This document shows positions 27,611 through 35,759 of a stretch of DNA of 64,000 nt, piece after piece. Numbering within the stretch: position 1 is the stretch's first letter; every line of letters starts with the position of its first letter. The notes beneath the pieces are model-generated. The model did not search any database. It was not told where the DNA came from and saw only the letters and a list, made by a program, of their open reading frames with translations. The translations under genes and the position numbers were made by a program. The stretch comes from Sulfuricella denitrificans skB26 (GTDB taxonomy: Bacteria > Pseudomonadota > Gammaproteobacteria > Burkholderiales > Sulfuricellaceae). The DNA lies in NCBI RefSeq assembly GCF_000297055.2, contig NC_022357.1:496001-560000 (forward strand), written 5' to 3'.

Positions 27611-29013
27611 ACAGGATATGGCTGTTGCTGGTGTTGATGTGGACGGTGTCGGTGCAGGCTGCGCCGCTGCCCGCCTCTGTCGCCAAGGCGTTGCGCGAGG
27701 CTGGGATTCCCGCCGCCAGCGTCGGCGTGTTCGTCCAGGGTGTGGCGGCCAGAAAGCCGCTGATCGCTCACCAGGCCAATAAGTCGATGAGCCCGGCATC
27801 GACCATGAAACTGGTGACCACTTATGCCGGCTTGGAATTGCTCGGTCCGGCCTACACCTGGAAAACCGAGGTGCTGACGGGCGGGACGGTGGCCGGGGAT
27901 GTCCTGACGGGCGACCTGGTCATCAAGGGCTATGGCGATCCGGCGCTGACGCTGGAAAGTTTCTGGAAACTGTTGCGTGACGTGCGCGGGCTGGGTATCC
28001 GGGAAATCCATGGCGATCTGGTGCTGGACAACAGTTATTTTCAGGCGACGCCGGGCGATCCGGGTTCCTTCGATAATGAGCCTTACCGCCCTTACAACGT
28101 GATGCCAGAGGCGCTGCTGGTGAACTTTAAAACCGTCCGCTTCCGTCTCGTTTCGGAAGCGGAGGGCGGTGTGCGCATCATCGCCGACCCTGCGCCCGCG
28201 CGCCTGCGCATCGTCAACCGCCTGCAGCTTGATGATGGCCCGTGCAACGACTGGCACGAGAGGGTGCTGACGGAAGTTATTCGGTACGGAAACGATGCGG
28301 CCACCGTCGTGGTCAGCGGTAGCTACCCTCGCGCCTGCGGCGATAAGTCGCTGTATCTGAGTCTGTTCAACAATACCGGCCACGTCGATGCGCTGTTCCG
28401 GCAGTTGTGGCAGGAGTTGGGCGGTACGTTAGTCGGCAGCGTGCATGAGGGTGTTGCGGCGCCTGGCGCGCGACTGCTGGCAAGACGCGAATCCAAGGCA
28501 CTGGCAGAGGTAGTGCGCGATATCAACAAATTCAGCAACAACGTGATGGCACGCCAGTTGCTGTTGACTATCGGCCGCGAAATCGGTAGCGAAGGTTCGG
28601 CGCGCGTTGCGGGGCAGGTTGTCGATAAATGGCTGGCGGAGCGGGGCATGGCGTTCCCTGAGATGGAGATCGAGAACGGTTCCGGTCTATCGCGCACCGA
28701 GCACATCAGTCCGACGCATCTGGGCACGCTGCTGCTAACCGCCTGGCGCGGCCCTTTGATGGCGGAGTTCGTGTCTTCCCTGCCGATCGCGGCAGTTGAC
28801 GGTACCATGAAGAAACGGCTGCACGACCAGGATGTGGCAGGCCATGCCCATATCAAAACCGGTTCGTTGCGGGGAGTGAAGGCGATCGCCGGTTATGTGC
28901 ACGACCGCAAAGGGCGAAGCATGGTGGTGGTATTCTTCATTAACCACCCCGATGCATCCGCGGGCCAAGCGGCCCAGGATGCCTTGCTGGAGTGGGTGTA
29001 CAGCCGCAATTAA
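27607..29013 (+). CDS. dacB: D-alanyl-D-alanine carboxypeptidase/endopeptidase (PBP4)
   Basis: Periplasmic penicillin-binding protein that trims and opens peptidoglycan crosslinks. Signal peptide MNRIWLLLVLMWTVSVQAA; active-site motifs STMK (SPASTMKLVTTYAGL, about residue 64), SNN (INKFSNNVMARQ) and KTG (HIKTGSLRGVKAIAGY) are present with the large insertion between SxxK and SxN that defines class C. Length 468 aa. Start overlaps bioA stop. Convergent with fliW, with overlapping stop codons. Confidence 0.95.
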   Translation: MNRIWLLLVLMWTVSVQAAPLPASVAKALREAGIPAASVGVFVQGVAARKPLIAHQANKSMSPASTMKLVTTYAGLELLGPAYTWKTEVLTGGTVAGDVLTGDLVIKGYGDPALTLESFWKLLRDVRGLGIREIHGDLVLDNSYFQATPGDPGSFDNEPYRPYNVMPEALLVNFKTVRFRLVSEAEGGVRIIADPAPARLRIVNRLQLDDGPCNDWHERVLTEVIRYGNDAATVVVSGSYPRACGDKSLYLSLFNNTGHVDALFRQLWQELGGTLVGSVHEGVAAPGARLLARRESKALAEVVRDINKFSNNVMARQLLLTIGREIGSEGSARVAGQVVDKWLAERGMAFPEMEIENGSGLSRTEHISPTHLGTLLLTAWRGPLMAEFVSSLPIAAVDGTMKKRLHDQDVAGHAHIKTGSLRGVKAIAGYVHDRKGRSMVVVFFINHPDASAGQAAQDALLEWVYSRN

Positions 29014-29465
29014 GCAGCGGGTTTTTTGCTCTTCAGGGTGATGTCAGCTTCGAGGCCGACCAGAATTTTCTGCAGTCCAAGGCGGGCACGCATGTTGAGC
29101 ACGATCGGGCCGTTGATGTTGGCGTTAATGCTGGCTTTGGAAACTGCGTCTGGTTCCGGCTTATAGGCCATGAGCAAAACCGCGATATCTTCCACGCTTT
29201 CCATCTTCAGCAATTGTTCTTCTTCGTCGGTCAGGACAAATTCGTAATTCAGGCCGAACAACGCCGGATCGACCAGTGCGAAGGCGACATCCGGTTCGTC
29301 GATGGATTGCAGCCAGTGGACGACGACGGGTTGTTCCGTGTTCTCTTCTATGTGAAACAATTTGTAGCGGGTGGATCCCTCGAATCCCGGCATTCCATTG
29401 GGGAAGGTCAGGATGCTTTCCGGATCGACTTCCTGCGTGCCGAATTGAGTGGAATGAAATTTCAT
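29010..29465 (-). CDS. fliW: Flagellar assembly factor FliW
   Basis: FliW binds flagellin and CsrA, and couples flagellin level to its translation. Diagnostic text includes FGTQEVDPESILTFPNGMPGFE and FALVDPALFGLNYEFVLTDEEE. Length 151 aa. No csrA, fliC or other flagellar gene is beside it. Stop overlaps dacB end by four bases. Lies 66 bases after the PyrR-like gene on the same strand. Confidence 0.94.
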   Translation of the reverse strand: MKFHSTQFGTQEVDPESILTFPNGMPGFEGSTRYKLFHIEENTEQPVVVHWLQSIDEPDVAFALVDPALFGLNYEFVLTDEEEQLLKMESVEDIAVLLMAYKPEPDAVSKASINANINGPIVLNMRARLGLQKILVGLEADITLKSKKPAA

Positions 29466-29531
29466 GTGGTTTTAAATCCTTTGATGGTATTGGCCAAGAA
29501 TGTAATGTGATTTGATGGGGCTGTAAAGCTT

Positions 29532-30095
29532 TCAGGCTTTGTCTGGCTGAAGCAGCTCGATTCTGAAATCAGGTTCGTAGGGCGGGACGTTGCACTCAAT
29601 GATGTCCTGCGGTGCAACATCCAGTCGTATGCCGGTGATGTCCGCGCGAATCGGCAGCAGAGTGACGCCGCGATCTACCAGCACCACGGTGCGTATCTCC
29701 AGTGGATTTTTCGCCGCCAGGTATTCCACGGCCTTGAGCAACGAGTGTCCGCGGTAGAGCACGTCATCCACAACCATCACTGTGGCATTGGTCAGATTCA
29801 GGGTAGCCTGTTCGGCGCTTTCGGTCAGCTCGGTTTCGGGATGCAGCAGGGTGAGATCGTCGGCGTAGCGTTTGACATGGAGTTTGTACAGCGGCAGGCC
29901 GCTGAGGCCGTAATCGCGAGCCAGTCGTTCGCGCAGCATTTCCGCCAGGGGTGCGCCGCGGCGCAACAGGCCGACGATGGCAATCTGCTTCCGGCCGGTG
30001 AGCAGACCGGCAGCCTGGCGCGCCATGTCGGCGAGAACCGCGTCGAGATCGGCGGTATCGTAAAGGCAGGTTCGTTGCCCTTGTTGTTTGTCCAT
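29532..30095 (-). CDS. pyrR: PyrR-like phosphoribosyltransferase
   Basis: 187 aa type I phosphoribosyltransferase. The PRPP loop VMVVDDVLYRGHSLLKAVEYL (about residues 105-125) and the preceding LLRRGAPLAEMLRERL fit the PyrR/uracil phosphoribosyltransferase family. In Gram-positives PyrR attenuates pyrimidine operons; in betaproteobacteria it more probably acts as an enzyme or translational regulator. No pyr genes lie beside it. Starts 19 bases after the CZB gene. Confidence 0.88.
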   Translation of the reverse strand: MDKQQGQRTCLYDTADLDAVLADMARQAAGLLTGRKQIAIVGLLRRGAPLAEMLRERLARDYGLSGLPLYKLHVKRYADDLTLLHPETELTESAEQATLNLTNATVMVVDDVLYRGHSLLKAVEYLAAKNPLEIRTVVLVDRGVTLLPIRADITGIRLDVAPQDIIECNVPPYEPDFRIELLQPDKA

Positions 30096-30114
30096 GAAGG
30101 GCGTGCGGTGCGGC

Positions 30115-30558
30115 TTATTCCTCGCCGCCCTTGAGTTCTATGTGCAGGCGCGCTAGCTTGGATTTGATACGCTGCGAGTTCTTGTAATGGTCGCCGCGCT
30201 GTACCATGTCCATGGCGGCAGTTTTTTCGCCGGCATCGGACATCCGAATGATCTGAGCAGCGCCTTTGTGGAAATCGGTGTGGACAACCCGGATCTCTTC
30301 GAACAGGGGGTTATCCTTGTATTTCTGGCCTGCCCCGTAGATCCATTTTCCCAGAATGCACTGGTTGTCCTGGCAGACAATGTCAGGGTCGAGTTTCTCG
30401 GCGTTGTTTCCATCGATGTAGTTTTCCAGGCGCACTTTCCAGCGCACATGGGCCTCGATGGCGCTCATGAAATCGAGTTCCTGGGTGTCGGGATTGTTAG
30501 CGGTTGTGGCTGCCGGTGCGGCGGATGAATTCTTCTTGAAAGAGTCGAATAAGCCCAT
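30115..30558 (-). CDS. Stand-alone CZB (chemoreceptor zinc-binding) domain protein
   Basis: 147 aa cytoplasmic protein. The C-terminal two thirds form a CZB domain: HVRW (H1), CILGKW (C), and HTDFH (HxxxH) supply the 3His/1Cys zinc site. It has a Ser/Ala-rich N-terminal linker and no methyl-accepting domain or GGDEF partner. CZB proteins sense zinc and hypochlorite by cysteine oxidation. AGGAG six bases before the ATG. Stand-alone copies may act in trans on receptors or cyclases; inference. Confidence 0.87.
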   Translation of the reverse strand: MGLFDSFKKNSSAAPAATTANNPDTQELDFMSAIEAHVRWKVRLENYIDGNNAEKLDPDIVCQDNQCILGKWIYGAGQKYKDNPLFEEIRVVHTDFHKGAAQIIRMSDAGEKTAAMDMVQRGDHYKNSQRIKSKLARLHIELKGGEE

Positions 30559-30631
30559 GCCCTACTCCTGTAGTGGTTTAACAACGAATCGAAGAGTAGG
30601 CTTTTGTCATCGCCGCGTCAACAGCGTGCGG

Positions 30632-32095
30632 CTACAGGCCCAGGCTGCTCCAGAGTTCGTCAACCCTGCTTTTGATTGCTTCGTCCATGACAATCGGTCG
30701 GCCCCATTCGCGCATGGTTTCTCCCGGCCACTTGTTGGTGGCGTCCATGCCCATCTTCGAGCCAAGGCCGCTGACCGGGCTGGCGAAATCAAGGTAGTCG
30801 ATCGGCGTGTTCTCGACCAATAGCGTGTCGCGCGCCGGGTCCATGCGGGTGGTCATGGCCCAGATTACTTCCTTCCAGTCGCGGATGTTGACGTCGTCGT
30901 CGGTGACGATGATGAACTTGGTGTACATGAACTGGCGCAGGAACGACCATACGCCGAACATTACGCGCTTGGCGTGGCCGGCGTACTGCTTCTTGATGCT
31001 GACCACGGCGAGCCGGTAGGAGCAGCCTTCCGGCGGCAGATAGAAGTCGGTGATTTCGGGGAACTGTTTCTGCAGCAGCGGTACGAACACTTCGTTCAAT
31101 GCCACGCCGAGGATGGCCGGTTCGTCCGGCGGCTTGCCGGTGTAGGTGCTGTGGTAGATCGGGTTCTTGCGCATGGTGATGCGTTCGATGGTGAACACCG
31201 GAAATTCAGCCTGTTCGTTGTAGTAGCCGGTGTGGTCACCGTAAGGCCCTTCCAGCGCCATCTCGTCGGGGTGAATCACGCCTTCCAGCACGATCTCGGC
31301 GCTGGCCGGAACTTGCAGGTTGGAGCCCAGTGCCTTCACGACTTCAGTTTTTGAACCGCGTAGCAGTCCGGCAAACTGATATTCGCTGAGGGAGTCAGGC
31401 ACCGGCGTCACCGCGCCAAGGATGGTGGCCGGGTCGGCTCCGAGGGCGACAGCGATTGGAAAAGGTTTGCCGGGATTGGCCAGCTTGAAATCGCGGAAAT
31501 CCAGCGCGCCGCCGCGGTGGGCGAGCCAGCGCATGATCACCTTGTTCGGAGCGATCACCTGCTGGCGGTAGATGCCGAGATTCTGCCTCTTCTTCAGCGG
31601 CCCGCGCGTGATCACCAGTCCCCAGGTGATCAGCGGCGCCACGTCACCTGGCCAGCAGGTCTGGATCGGCAGCCTGGCCAAGTCGACATCCTGGCCTTCC
31701 CAGACGATCTCCTGGCAGGGAGCGGATGACAGTTCCTTTGGTGCCATGTTGAGCACCTGCTTGAACAGCGGGAATTTATCCCAGGCATCCTTGAGGCCTT
31801 TGGGGGGTTCGGGTTCCTTGAGAAAAGCCAGCAGCTTGCCGACTTCACGCAGCGCTTCGACGCTGTCTTCGCCCATGCCCATGGCAACGCGCCGGGGCGT
31901 GCCGAACAGGTTGGCCAGCACCGGCATGGAATGGCCTTTTGGATTCTCAAACAGGATCGCCGGGCCGCCCGCTTTCAAAACGCGGTCGCAGATTTCCGTC
32001 ATTTCCAGGAGGGGATCGACTTCAGTGCTGATGCGCTTGAACTCGCCCTGTTTTTCCAGTTGCGAAATGAAGTCGCGCAGATCTTTGTATTTCAT
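30632..32095 (-). CDS. ubiD: 4-hydroxy-3-polyprenylbenzoate decarboxylase
   Basis: Prenylated-FMN-dependent decarboxylase of ubiquinone synthesis, 487 aa. It starts [18 protein letters not shown] and shows the UbiD signatures [44 protein letters not shown], the active-site EVVLEGxI-like [27 protein letters not shown] and [12 protein letters not shown]. Start overlaps the DUF4870 stop (ATGA); a longer frame to 32167 is not supported. Cofactor supplier UbiX is not seen in the window. Confidence 0.96.
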   Translation of the reverse strand: MKYKDLRDFISQLEKQGEFKRISTEVDPLLEMTEICDRVLKAGGPAILFENPKGHSMPVLANLFGTPRRVAMGMGEDSVEALREVGKLLAFLKEPEPPKGLKDAWDKFPLFKQVLNMAPKELSSAPCQEIVWEGQDVDLARLPIQTCWPGDVAPLITWGLVITRGPLKKRQNLGIYRQQVIAPNKVIMRWLAHRGGALDFRDFKLANPGKPFPIAVALGADPATILGAVTPVPDSLSEYQFAGLLRGSKTEVVKALGSNLQVPASAEIVLEGVIHPDEMALEGPYGDHTGYYNEQAEFPVFTIERITMRKNPIYHSTYTGKPPDEPAILGVALNEVFVPLLQKQFPEITDFYLPPEGCSYRLAVVSIKKQYAGHAKRVMFGVWSFLRQFMYTKFIIVTDDDVNIRDWKEVIWAMTTRMDPARDTLLVENTPIDYLDFASPVSGLGSKMGMDATNKWPGETMREWGRPIVMDEAIKSRVDELWSSLGL

Positions 32096-32439
32096 TGTGG
32101 AAATATTTCCTTGCCTTCGTTGAGGCGTAGCCAGCCTTTGACGATACGGTAAATAACCCAGATGCAATCAGCGGCCAGGATAAACCAGCCAATGATGAGG
32201 ATAAATGTAATGGCGCCGATGGCCCCCCACAGAAGGCTGAACCAGAAAGTGCGGATCTGCCAGCGGAAGTGGGATTCCAGCCAGGTGCCCTTGACATCGT
32301 CCAGTTTCACATAGCTGATGATGATGGCGACAATGTAGGGCAGGCCGAACCCCAGAATCGCAATTGCCTGCAGGGCATAGACCACGGTGGTCAATGTTTT
32401 TGCGGAGTCGAGGTGGGTGTCGCCGACTGGGTCAGTCAT
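32092..32439 (-). CDS. DUF4870-family membrane protein
   Basis: 115 aa with three or four hydrophobic helices: [23 protein letters not shown], a [20 protein letters not shown] segment and [21 protein letters not shown]. The [12 protein letters not shown] motif is typical of this Tic20-like family in proteobacteria. Function unknown. Overlaps ubiD by four bases and so is probably co-expressed with it. Confidence 0.86.
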   Translation of the reverse strand: MTDPVGDTHLDSAKTLTTVVYALQAIAILGFGLPYIVAIIISYVKLDDVKGTWLESHFRWQIRTFWFSLLWGAIGAITFILIIGWFILAADCIWVIYRIVKGWLRLNEGKEIFPQ

Positions 32440-32727
32440 GGTTTCTCATCCCGGCTACGTGGGCAGGCCGGTGAATTTTCAAAGTGAACAGAGTAGCGGA
32501 ATGGTTTTGCTCAGGCAACTATTGCCCAGGTAAATGGCCGGCGTTTTCCGCCATGGCCATCACCTCCAATCAGCATCTGGCCGGATCTGCCGCAATTCAG
32601 GAGTGCCAGGCCAGGCTCAGTTCAACGTGTTGATCTATTTTGTTTAATGTTTTGTCAACCGCTATAGATTAGCCACGTTGTTAGGATCATAGGTGGGTAA
32701 CCACCGTATTTCATAACGGAGGCGTAG

Positions 32728-33012
32728 ATGGGCAGTCTGAGCAATGAGTCCTTTGATGATTTTCTGGACTCCCTGAAAGAAGCGGGTGTGGTTATCAGCA
32801 ACGAGCGCGAGTTGCGCGAGCGGCTCGCAGAAGTTCAGCGCTGGCGCTTTGCGTTTGCGACGCTGGCTTCCAACGGTGGAAGGATCGGTATCCGATTCGA
32901 AGGCCGTAGCGCCGGCGTGAACGAGGCTGAAATCCATCGTGCCTTTGCCCAGTTCCAGCTACCGGAGAGTCTGGAAGCAGTTTTTGCCGCCGGCCTCAAG
33001 GCCAAGCACTGA
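32728..33012 (+). CDS. Hypothetical protein
   Basis: 94 aa, mostly helical and charged (ESFDDFLDSLKEAG, NERELRERLAEVQRWRFAF), with a basic mid section GGRIGIRFEGRSAGV. No membrane segment, no cysteine, no known motif. A strong ribosome site GGAGG six bases before the ATG supports translation. Isolated between opposite-strand genes, so no context clue. Confidence 0.65.
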   Translation: MGSLSNESFDDFLDSLKEAGVVISNERELRERLAEVQRWRFAFATLASNGGRIGIRFEGRSAGVNEAEIHRAFAQFQLPESLEAVFAAGLKAKH

Positions 33013-33081
33013 TTCATCTTCTTTAACGGCTATGGTGAACCATAGCCTCAGGTGATGAAGCACAGATTCCCCATGGCCGTT

Positions 33082-33124
33082 GCCCTCTCTCCTTACTCTC
33101 TCCCCGAGGGAGAGAGGGGCGAGG
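33082..33124. repeat. CCTCTCTCC / GGAGAGAGG inverted repeat
   Basis: CCCTCTCTCC...GGGAGAGAGGGG makes an imperfect hairpin between convergent ends of a 94-aa gene and the cytochrome c'-like gene. It belongs to the CCCTCTCCC-type intergenic palindromes seen in many proteobacteria; related text occurs at 51700-51790. No T-run follows, so it is not a standard terminator. Confidence 0.6.
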
Positions 33125-33146
33125 TCTCGCTTCACGAGCCTTACTT

Positions 33147-33605
33147 TTAGCGCGTACGGAACGACATGTGACAGGCCACGCAGCTAGTCATGACTTTTTG
33201 CAGTGCGGAGTAGGTCTTGGCCGTATCCCCTTCTTTCGCCACCTCGGCGAATTCGCTGGCCGCAGCGTGCATACTCCACCCCAACTGACGCATGGCGTCA
33301 GGCATGAATCGCCCCGGCCCTTGGCCGCGCGCCATCACGGCGTGCTTGCCCATGGAGCTGTTGCCGAGGCGGTTTTCTGCGGTTTCTGACGCTGCCGCCA
33401 GGTTGTTTTCCGCCAGATGCCCGAAAATTTCATTCAGCGCCATGAGGTGATCCTGCATATCGGTGCGCATCAGGGCGCGGGATAGTTCGGGCATGGTGGC
33501 CAGCTGGCGATAATCCTGCGGAGGAGTCGGCGGCTGCACGGGTTGCTGCGCAAGAACCAGCGGGCTTGGCAGCAGCAGGGCAAGGGAAATCAGAGCGTGG
33601 CGCAT
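33147..33605 (-). CDS. Cytochrome c'-like monoheme protein
   Basis: Exported 152 aa protein. Signal peptide MRHALISLALLLPSPLVLA; the body is helical and the single heme motif CVACH is at the C terminus (SCVACHMSFRTR), as in cytochrome c' and c-556. It may bind NO or carry electrons. Start at 33605 chosen by GGAG six bases upstream. It starts 8 bases after the CDF transporter stop, so it is the fourth gene of a ubiC-ubiA-CDF-cytochrome operon. Confidence 0.85.
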   Translation of the reverse strand: MRHALISLALLLPSPLVLAQQPVQPPTPPQDYRQLATMPELSRALMRTDMQDHLMALNEIFGHLAENNLAAASETAENRLGNSSMGKHAVMARGQGPGRFMPDAMRQLGWSMHAAASEFAEVAKEGDTAKTYSALQKVMTSCVACHMSFRTR

Positions 33606-33613
33606 GGAGTCTC

Positions 33614-34234
33614 CTAGCGGGGTTGGGTGCGTAATGCTGCCAGGGATTGTCCTAGCACGGAGAACGCAGATTTGAGGAACAGGATGGCAATGGCGCCGCC
33701 GATAATAATATCCGGCCAGCGCGACTGGGTGAAGATAACCGCGATACCGGCCACGATCACGCCAGAATTGGCGAACAGGTCGTTGCGCGAGCATAGCCAT
33801 ACCGAGCTCATGTTGAGGTTGTCGGCGCGGTGACGATAGAGCAGCAGGAAGCACCCGGTATTGGCGGCCAGCGCCAGCAGGCCGATAACACCGATGAATT
33901 CGCCATCGGGCAAGATGGGATGGAGTGCTTTGTAAACTGCTTCCGCTGCCACGCCCAGACCGAAGGAGAGCATGATCAGGCCCTTCAGCAGCGCCGCCCG
34001 CGCTTGCCACATCTCGTCGCGGGTCAGAACATACAGGCTGAAGCCATACACCAGCGCATCGCCCAGCATGTCCGATGCGTCCGCTAGCAGGGAGGTGGAA
34101 TGTGCGGCCATGCCGGCGACGGCTTCCACAGCGAACATAACAACGTTGACGGCCAGTACGATCTTGAGCACGCGGCCATGGTTGGCGCGCATGGCATTCA
34201 GGGTGCAGGATTTGTTTTCGCAGCAGTCGCTCAT
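33614..34234 (-). CDS. Cation diffusion facilitator, small form
   Basis: 206 aa inner-membrane metal/proton antiporter of the CDF family with six helices. TM2 motif [17 protein letters not shown] is conserved; the TM5 site reads [11 protein letters not shown] where many members have HxxxD. The cytoplasmic N terminus starts [10 protein letters not shown], three cysteines that could bind metal. It lacks the usual C-terminal ferredoxin-like domain. Start overlaps ubiA stop (ATGA). Confidence 0.87.
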   Translation of the reverse strand: MSDCCENKSCTLNAMRANHGRVLKIVLAVNVVMFAVEAVAGMAAHSTSLLADASDMLGDALVYGFSLYVLTRDEMWQARAALLKGLIMLSFGLGVAAEAVYKALHPILPDGEFIGVIGLLALAANTGCFLLLYRHRADNLNMSSVWLCSRNDLFANSGVIVAGIAVIFTQSRWPDIIIGGAIAILFLKSAFSVLGQSLAALRTQPR

Positions 34235-35121
34235 AAAAAACCGCGCATTCCAAGCCAAGTCGTATTGAGGTGGTTTAGCAGGATGCCACCGAACACCGCC
34301 GCGCCGAACCAGTTGTTGTGCAAAAACGCCTTGAAACACTTGGCGCGCTCGCGCTGCCTGATCAGTGTGTAATGGTAGGCGGCAATGCCGGCAGCGGTAA
34401 CCAGTCCGGCATAATAGGCTAAGCCCAGGCCGAGTTTTAATCCGACGCCGGCGAGGATGGCCAGTGTTGCGGCATAGCTCAGCATCACCGCCAGAATGTC
34501 ATATTTGCCGAAGGTAATGGCCGAAGTCTTGATGCCGATACGGAGGTCGTCATCGCGGTCCACCATGGCGTATTCGGTGTCATAGGCGATCGCCCAGAAT
34601 ACGTTGGCGGCAAGCATCGCCCACGCCACCGGGGGCACGCTGCCTGTCTGGGCGGCGAAGCCCATCGGGATGCCGAAGCCGAAGGCGATGCCGAGGTAGG
34701 CTTGGGGGATGGCGAAGAACCGCTTGGTGAAGGGATAGCTGGCGGCGAGAAACACTGCCGCGACCGAGAGCTGGAGGGTGAGGGTGTTGAGGCGCAGGAT
34801 CAGCAGAAAGGATAGCAACACCAGCACTGCGAAAAGCACCAAGGCTTCTTTCTTACTCACTAGCCCGGCGGCGAGCGGACGGTTCCTGGTGCGCTCCACA
34901 TGCGGGTCGAAATCGCGGTCGGCGAAGTCGTTGATGACACAACCGGCCGAGCGCATCAGCACAGTGCCGAGGGTGAAAATACACAGGATGATCCAGTTCG
35001 GAGACCCGTCCGAGGATAGCCACAACGCCCACAATGTCGGCCACAGCAGGAGCAGGATGCCGATCGGCTTATCGAGCCGCATCAGTCTTTCGTATAGTGT
35101 GAATCGTTCGGCCAGTGTCAT
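34231..35121 (-). CDS. ubiA: 4-hydroxybenzoate octaprenyltransferase
   Basis: Membrane prenyltransferase that attaches the polyprenyl chain to 4-hydroxybenzoate in ubiquinone synthesis. Two Asp-rich motifs are present: NDFADRDFD (about residues 66-74) and DTEYAMVD (about 189-196). About nine helices, 296 aa. Start 35121 overlaps the ubiC stop by four bases (ATGA). Works directly after UbiC in the pathway. Confidence 0.95.
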   Translation of the reverse strand: MTLAERFTLYERLMRLDKPIGILLLLWPTLWALWLSSDGSPNWIILCIFTLGTVLMRSAGCVINDFADRDFDPHVERTRNRPLAAGLVSKKEALVLFAVLVLLSFLLILRLNTLTLQLSVAAVFLAASYPFTKRFFAIPQAYLGIAFGFGIPMGFAAQTGSVPPVAWAMLAANVFWAIAYDTEYAMVDRDDDLRIGIKTSAITFGKYDILAVMLSYAATLAILAGVGLKLGLGLAYYAGLVTAAGIAAYHYTLIRQRERAKCFKAFLHNNWFGAAVFGGILLNHLNTTWLGMRGFL

Positions 35122-35648
35122 GGGTGGAGTTTCAGAATGTCTGGCAGGAACACTTCGGTAACGAGGATCGGCCTGCCTTCCAGGTAAAACACCGAGCGTC
35201 TCGCCCACAGGCTGGCAGGCGGGTTCGGCAGGATAGTGCAGGCACGTTTGTACAGCGCATCGCGCCGGTTGAGCTTTTTGAATTGCAATGGTGTGCGTTG
35301 TACGCGCGGGTTGGCAAATAGTGCCGCGCCCAGCGGCTTGCTGCCGAGCCGGCCCAGGCCTTGCCAGGTGCCGTGCAGGCTGGTGGCGGGCAGCACGCTG
35401 TGGGCGAAAACCAGCGGCGTTTCTCCGCAATACAGAAATACGTCGCGCAGCAGCGCGCGCGAATGGTGCTTCAACGCAACCATGTGTCGCTCGGATGGCA
35501 TGGCCACGCCGTGCTGCTGCTGCACATGACGCACACTAAAGGCGGCGCAGCGCATCCGGATGCGCCGGGTGAGAGAGCCACGGTCAAGCAGCCAGGGGCG
35601 GTAGCGGGTGCAGCTTTCCGACAAACGGTTTTGCCACAAGGATTGCAA
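35118..35648 (-). CDS. ubiC: Chorismate lyase
   Basis: Converts chorismate to 4-hydroxybenzoate and pyruvate, supplying UbiA. 176 aa, slightly basic. Conserved [18 protein letters not shown] (with the product-binding Arg), [15 protein letters not shown] and the C-terminal LVTEVFLP with the catalytic-site Glu are visible. The usual A(R)SVLP segment reads AHSVLP, an uncommon His. Its region upstream carries the GTGAGG palindrome. Confidence 0.9.
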   Translation of the reverse strand: MQSLWQNRLSESCTRYRPWLLDRGSLTRRIRMRCAAFSVRHVQQQHGVAMPSERHMVALKHHSRALLRDVFLYCGETPLVFAHSVLPATSLHGTWQGLGRLGSKPLGAALFANPRVQRTPLQFKKLNRRDALYKRACTILPNPPASLWARRSVFYLEGRPILVTEVFLPDILKLHP

Positions 35649-35670
35649 GTTCGGGTTCCTCTTAAATTCG

Positions 35671-35746
35671 GTGAGGGGTGAGGCGATAGGGGTGAGGCAT
35701 TAAATTTGCGACGGTGTGATTTTTGACTTTCCGCCTCACCCCTCAC
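35671..35746. repeat. GTGAGG palindrome, copy A (between recG and ubiC)
   Basis: Perfect 15-base inverted arms GTGAGGGGTGAGGCG (35671-35685) and CGCCTCACCCCTCAC (35732-35746) around a 46-base AT-rich centre. The right half shares a near-identical 27-base stretch with copy B at 43636-43664 (inverted). A third member is at 47903-47970. Confidence 0.88.
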
Positions 35747-35759
35747 CCATTACGCCAGA

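Noticed and set aside
33606-34253. Upstream extension of the cytochrome c'-like frame to 34253
   Set aside because: The extra 216 codons lie out of frame over the CDF gene; the signal peptide and ribosome site place the start at 33605.
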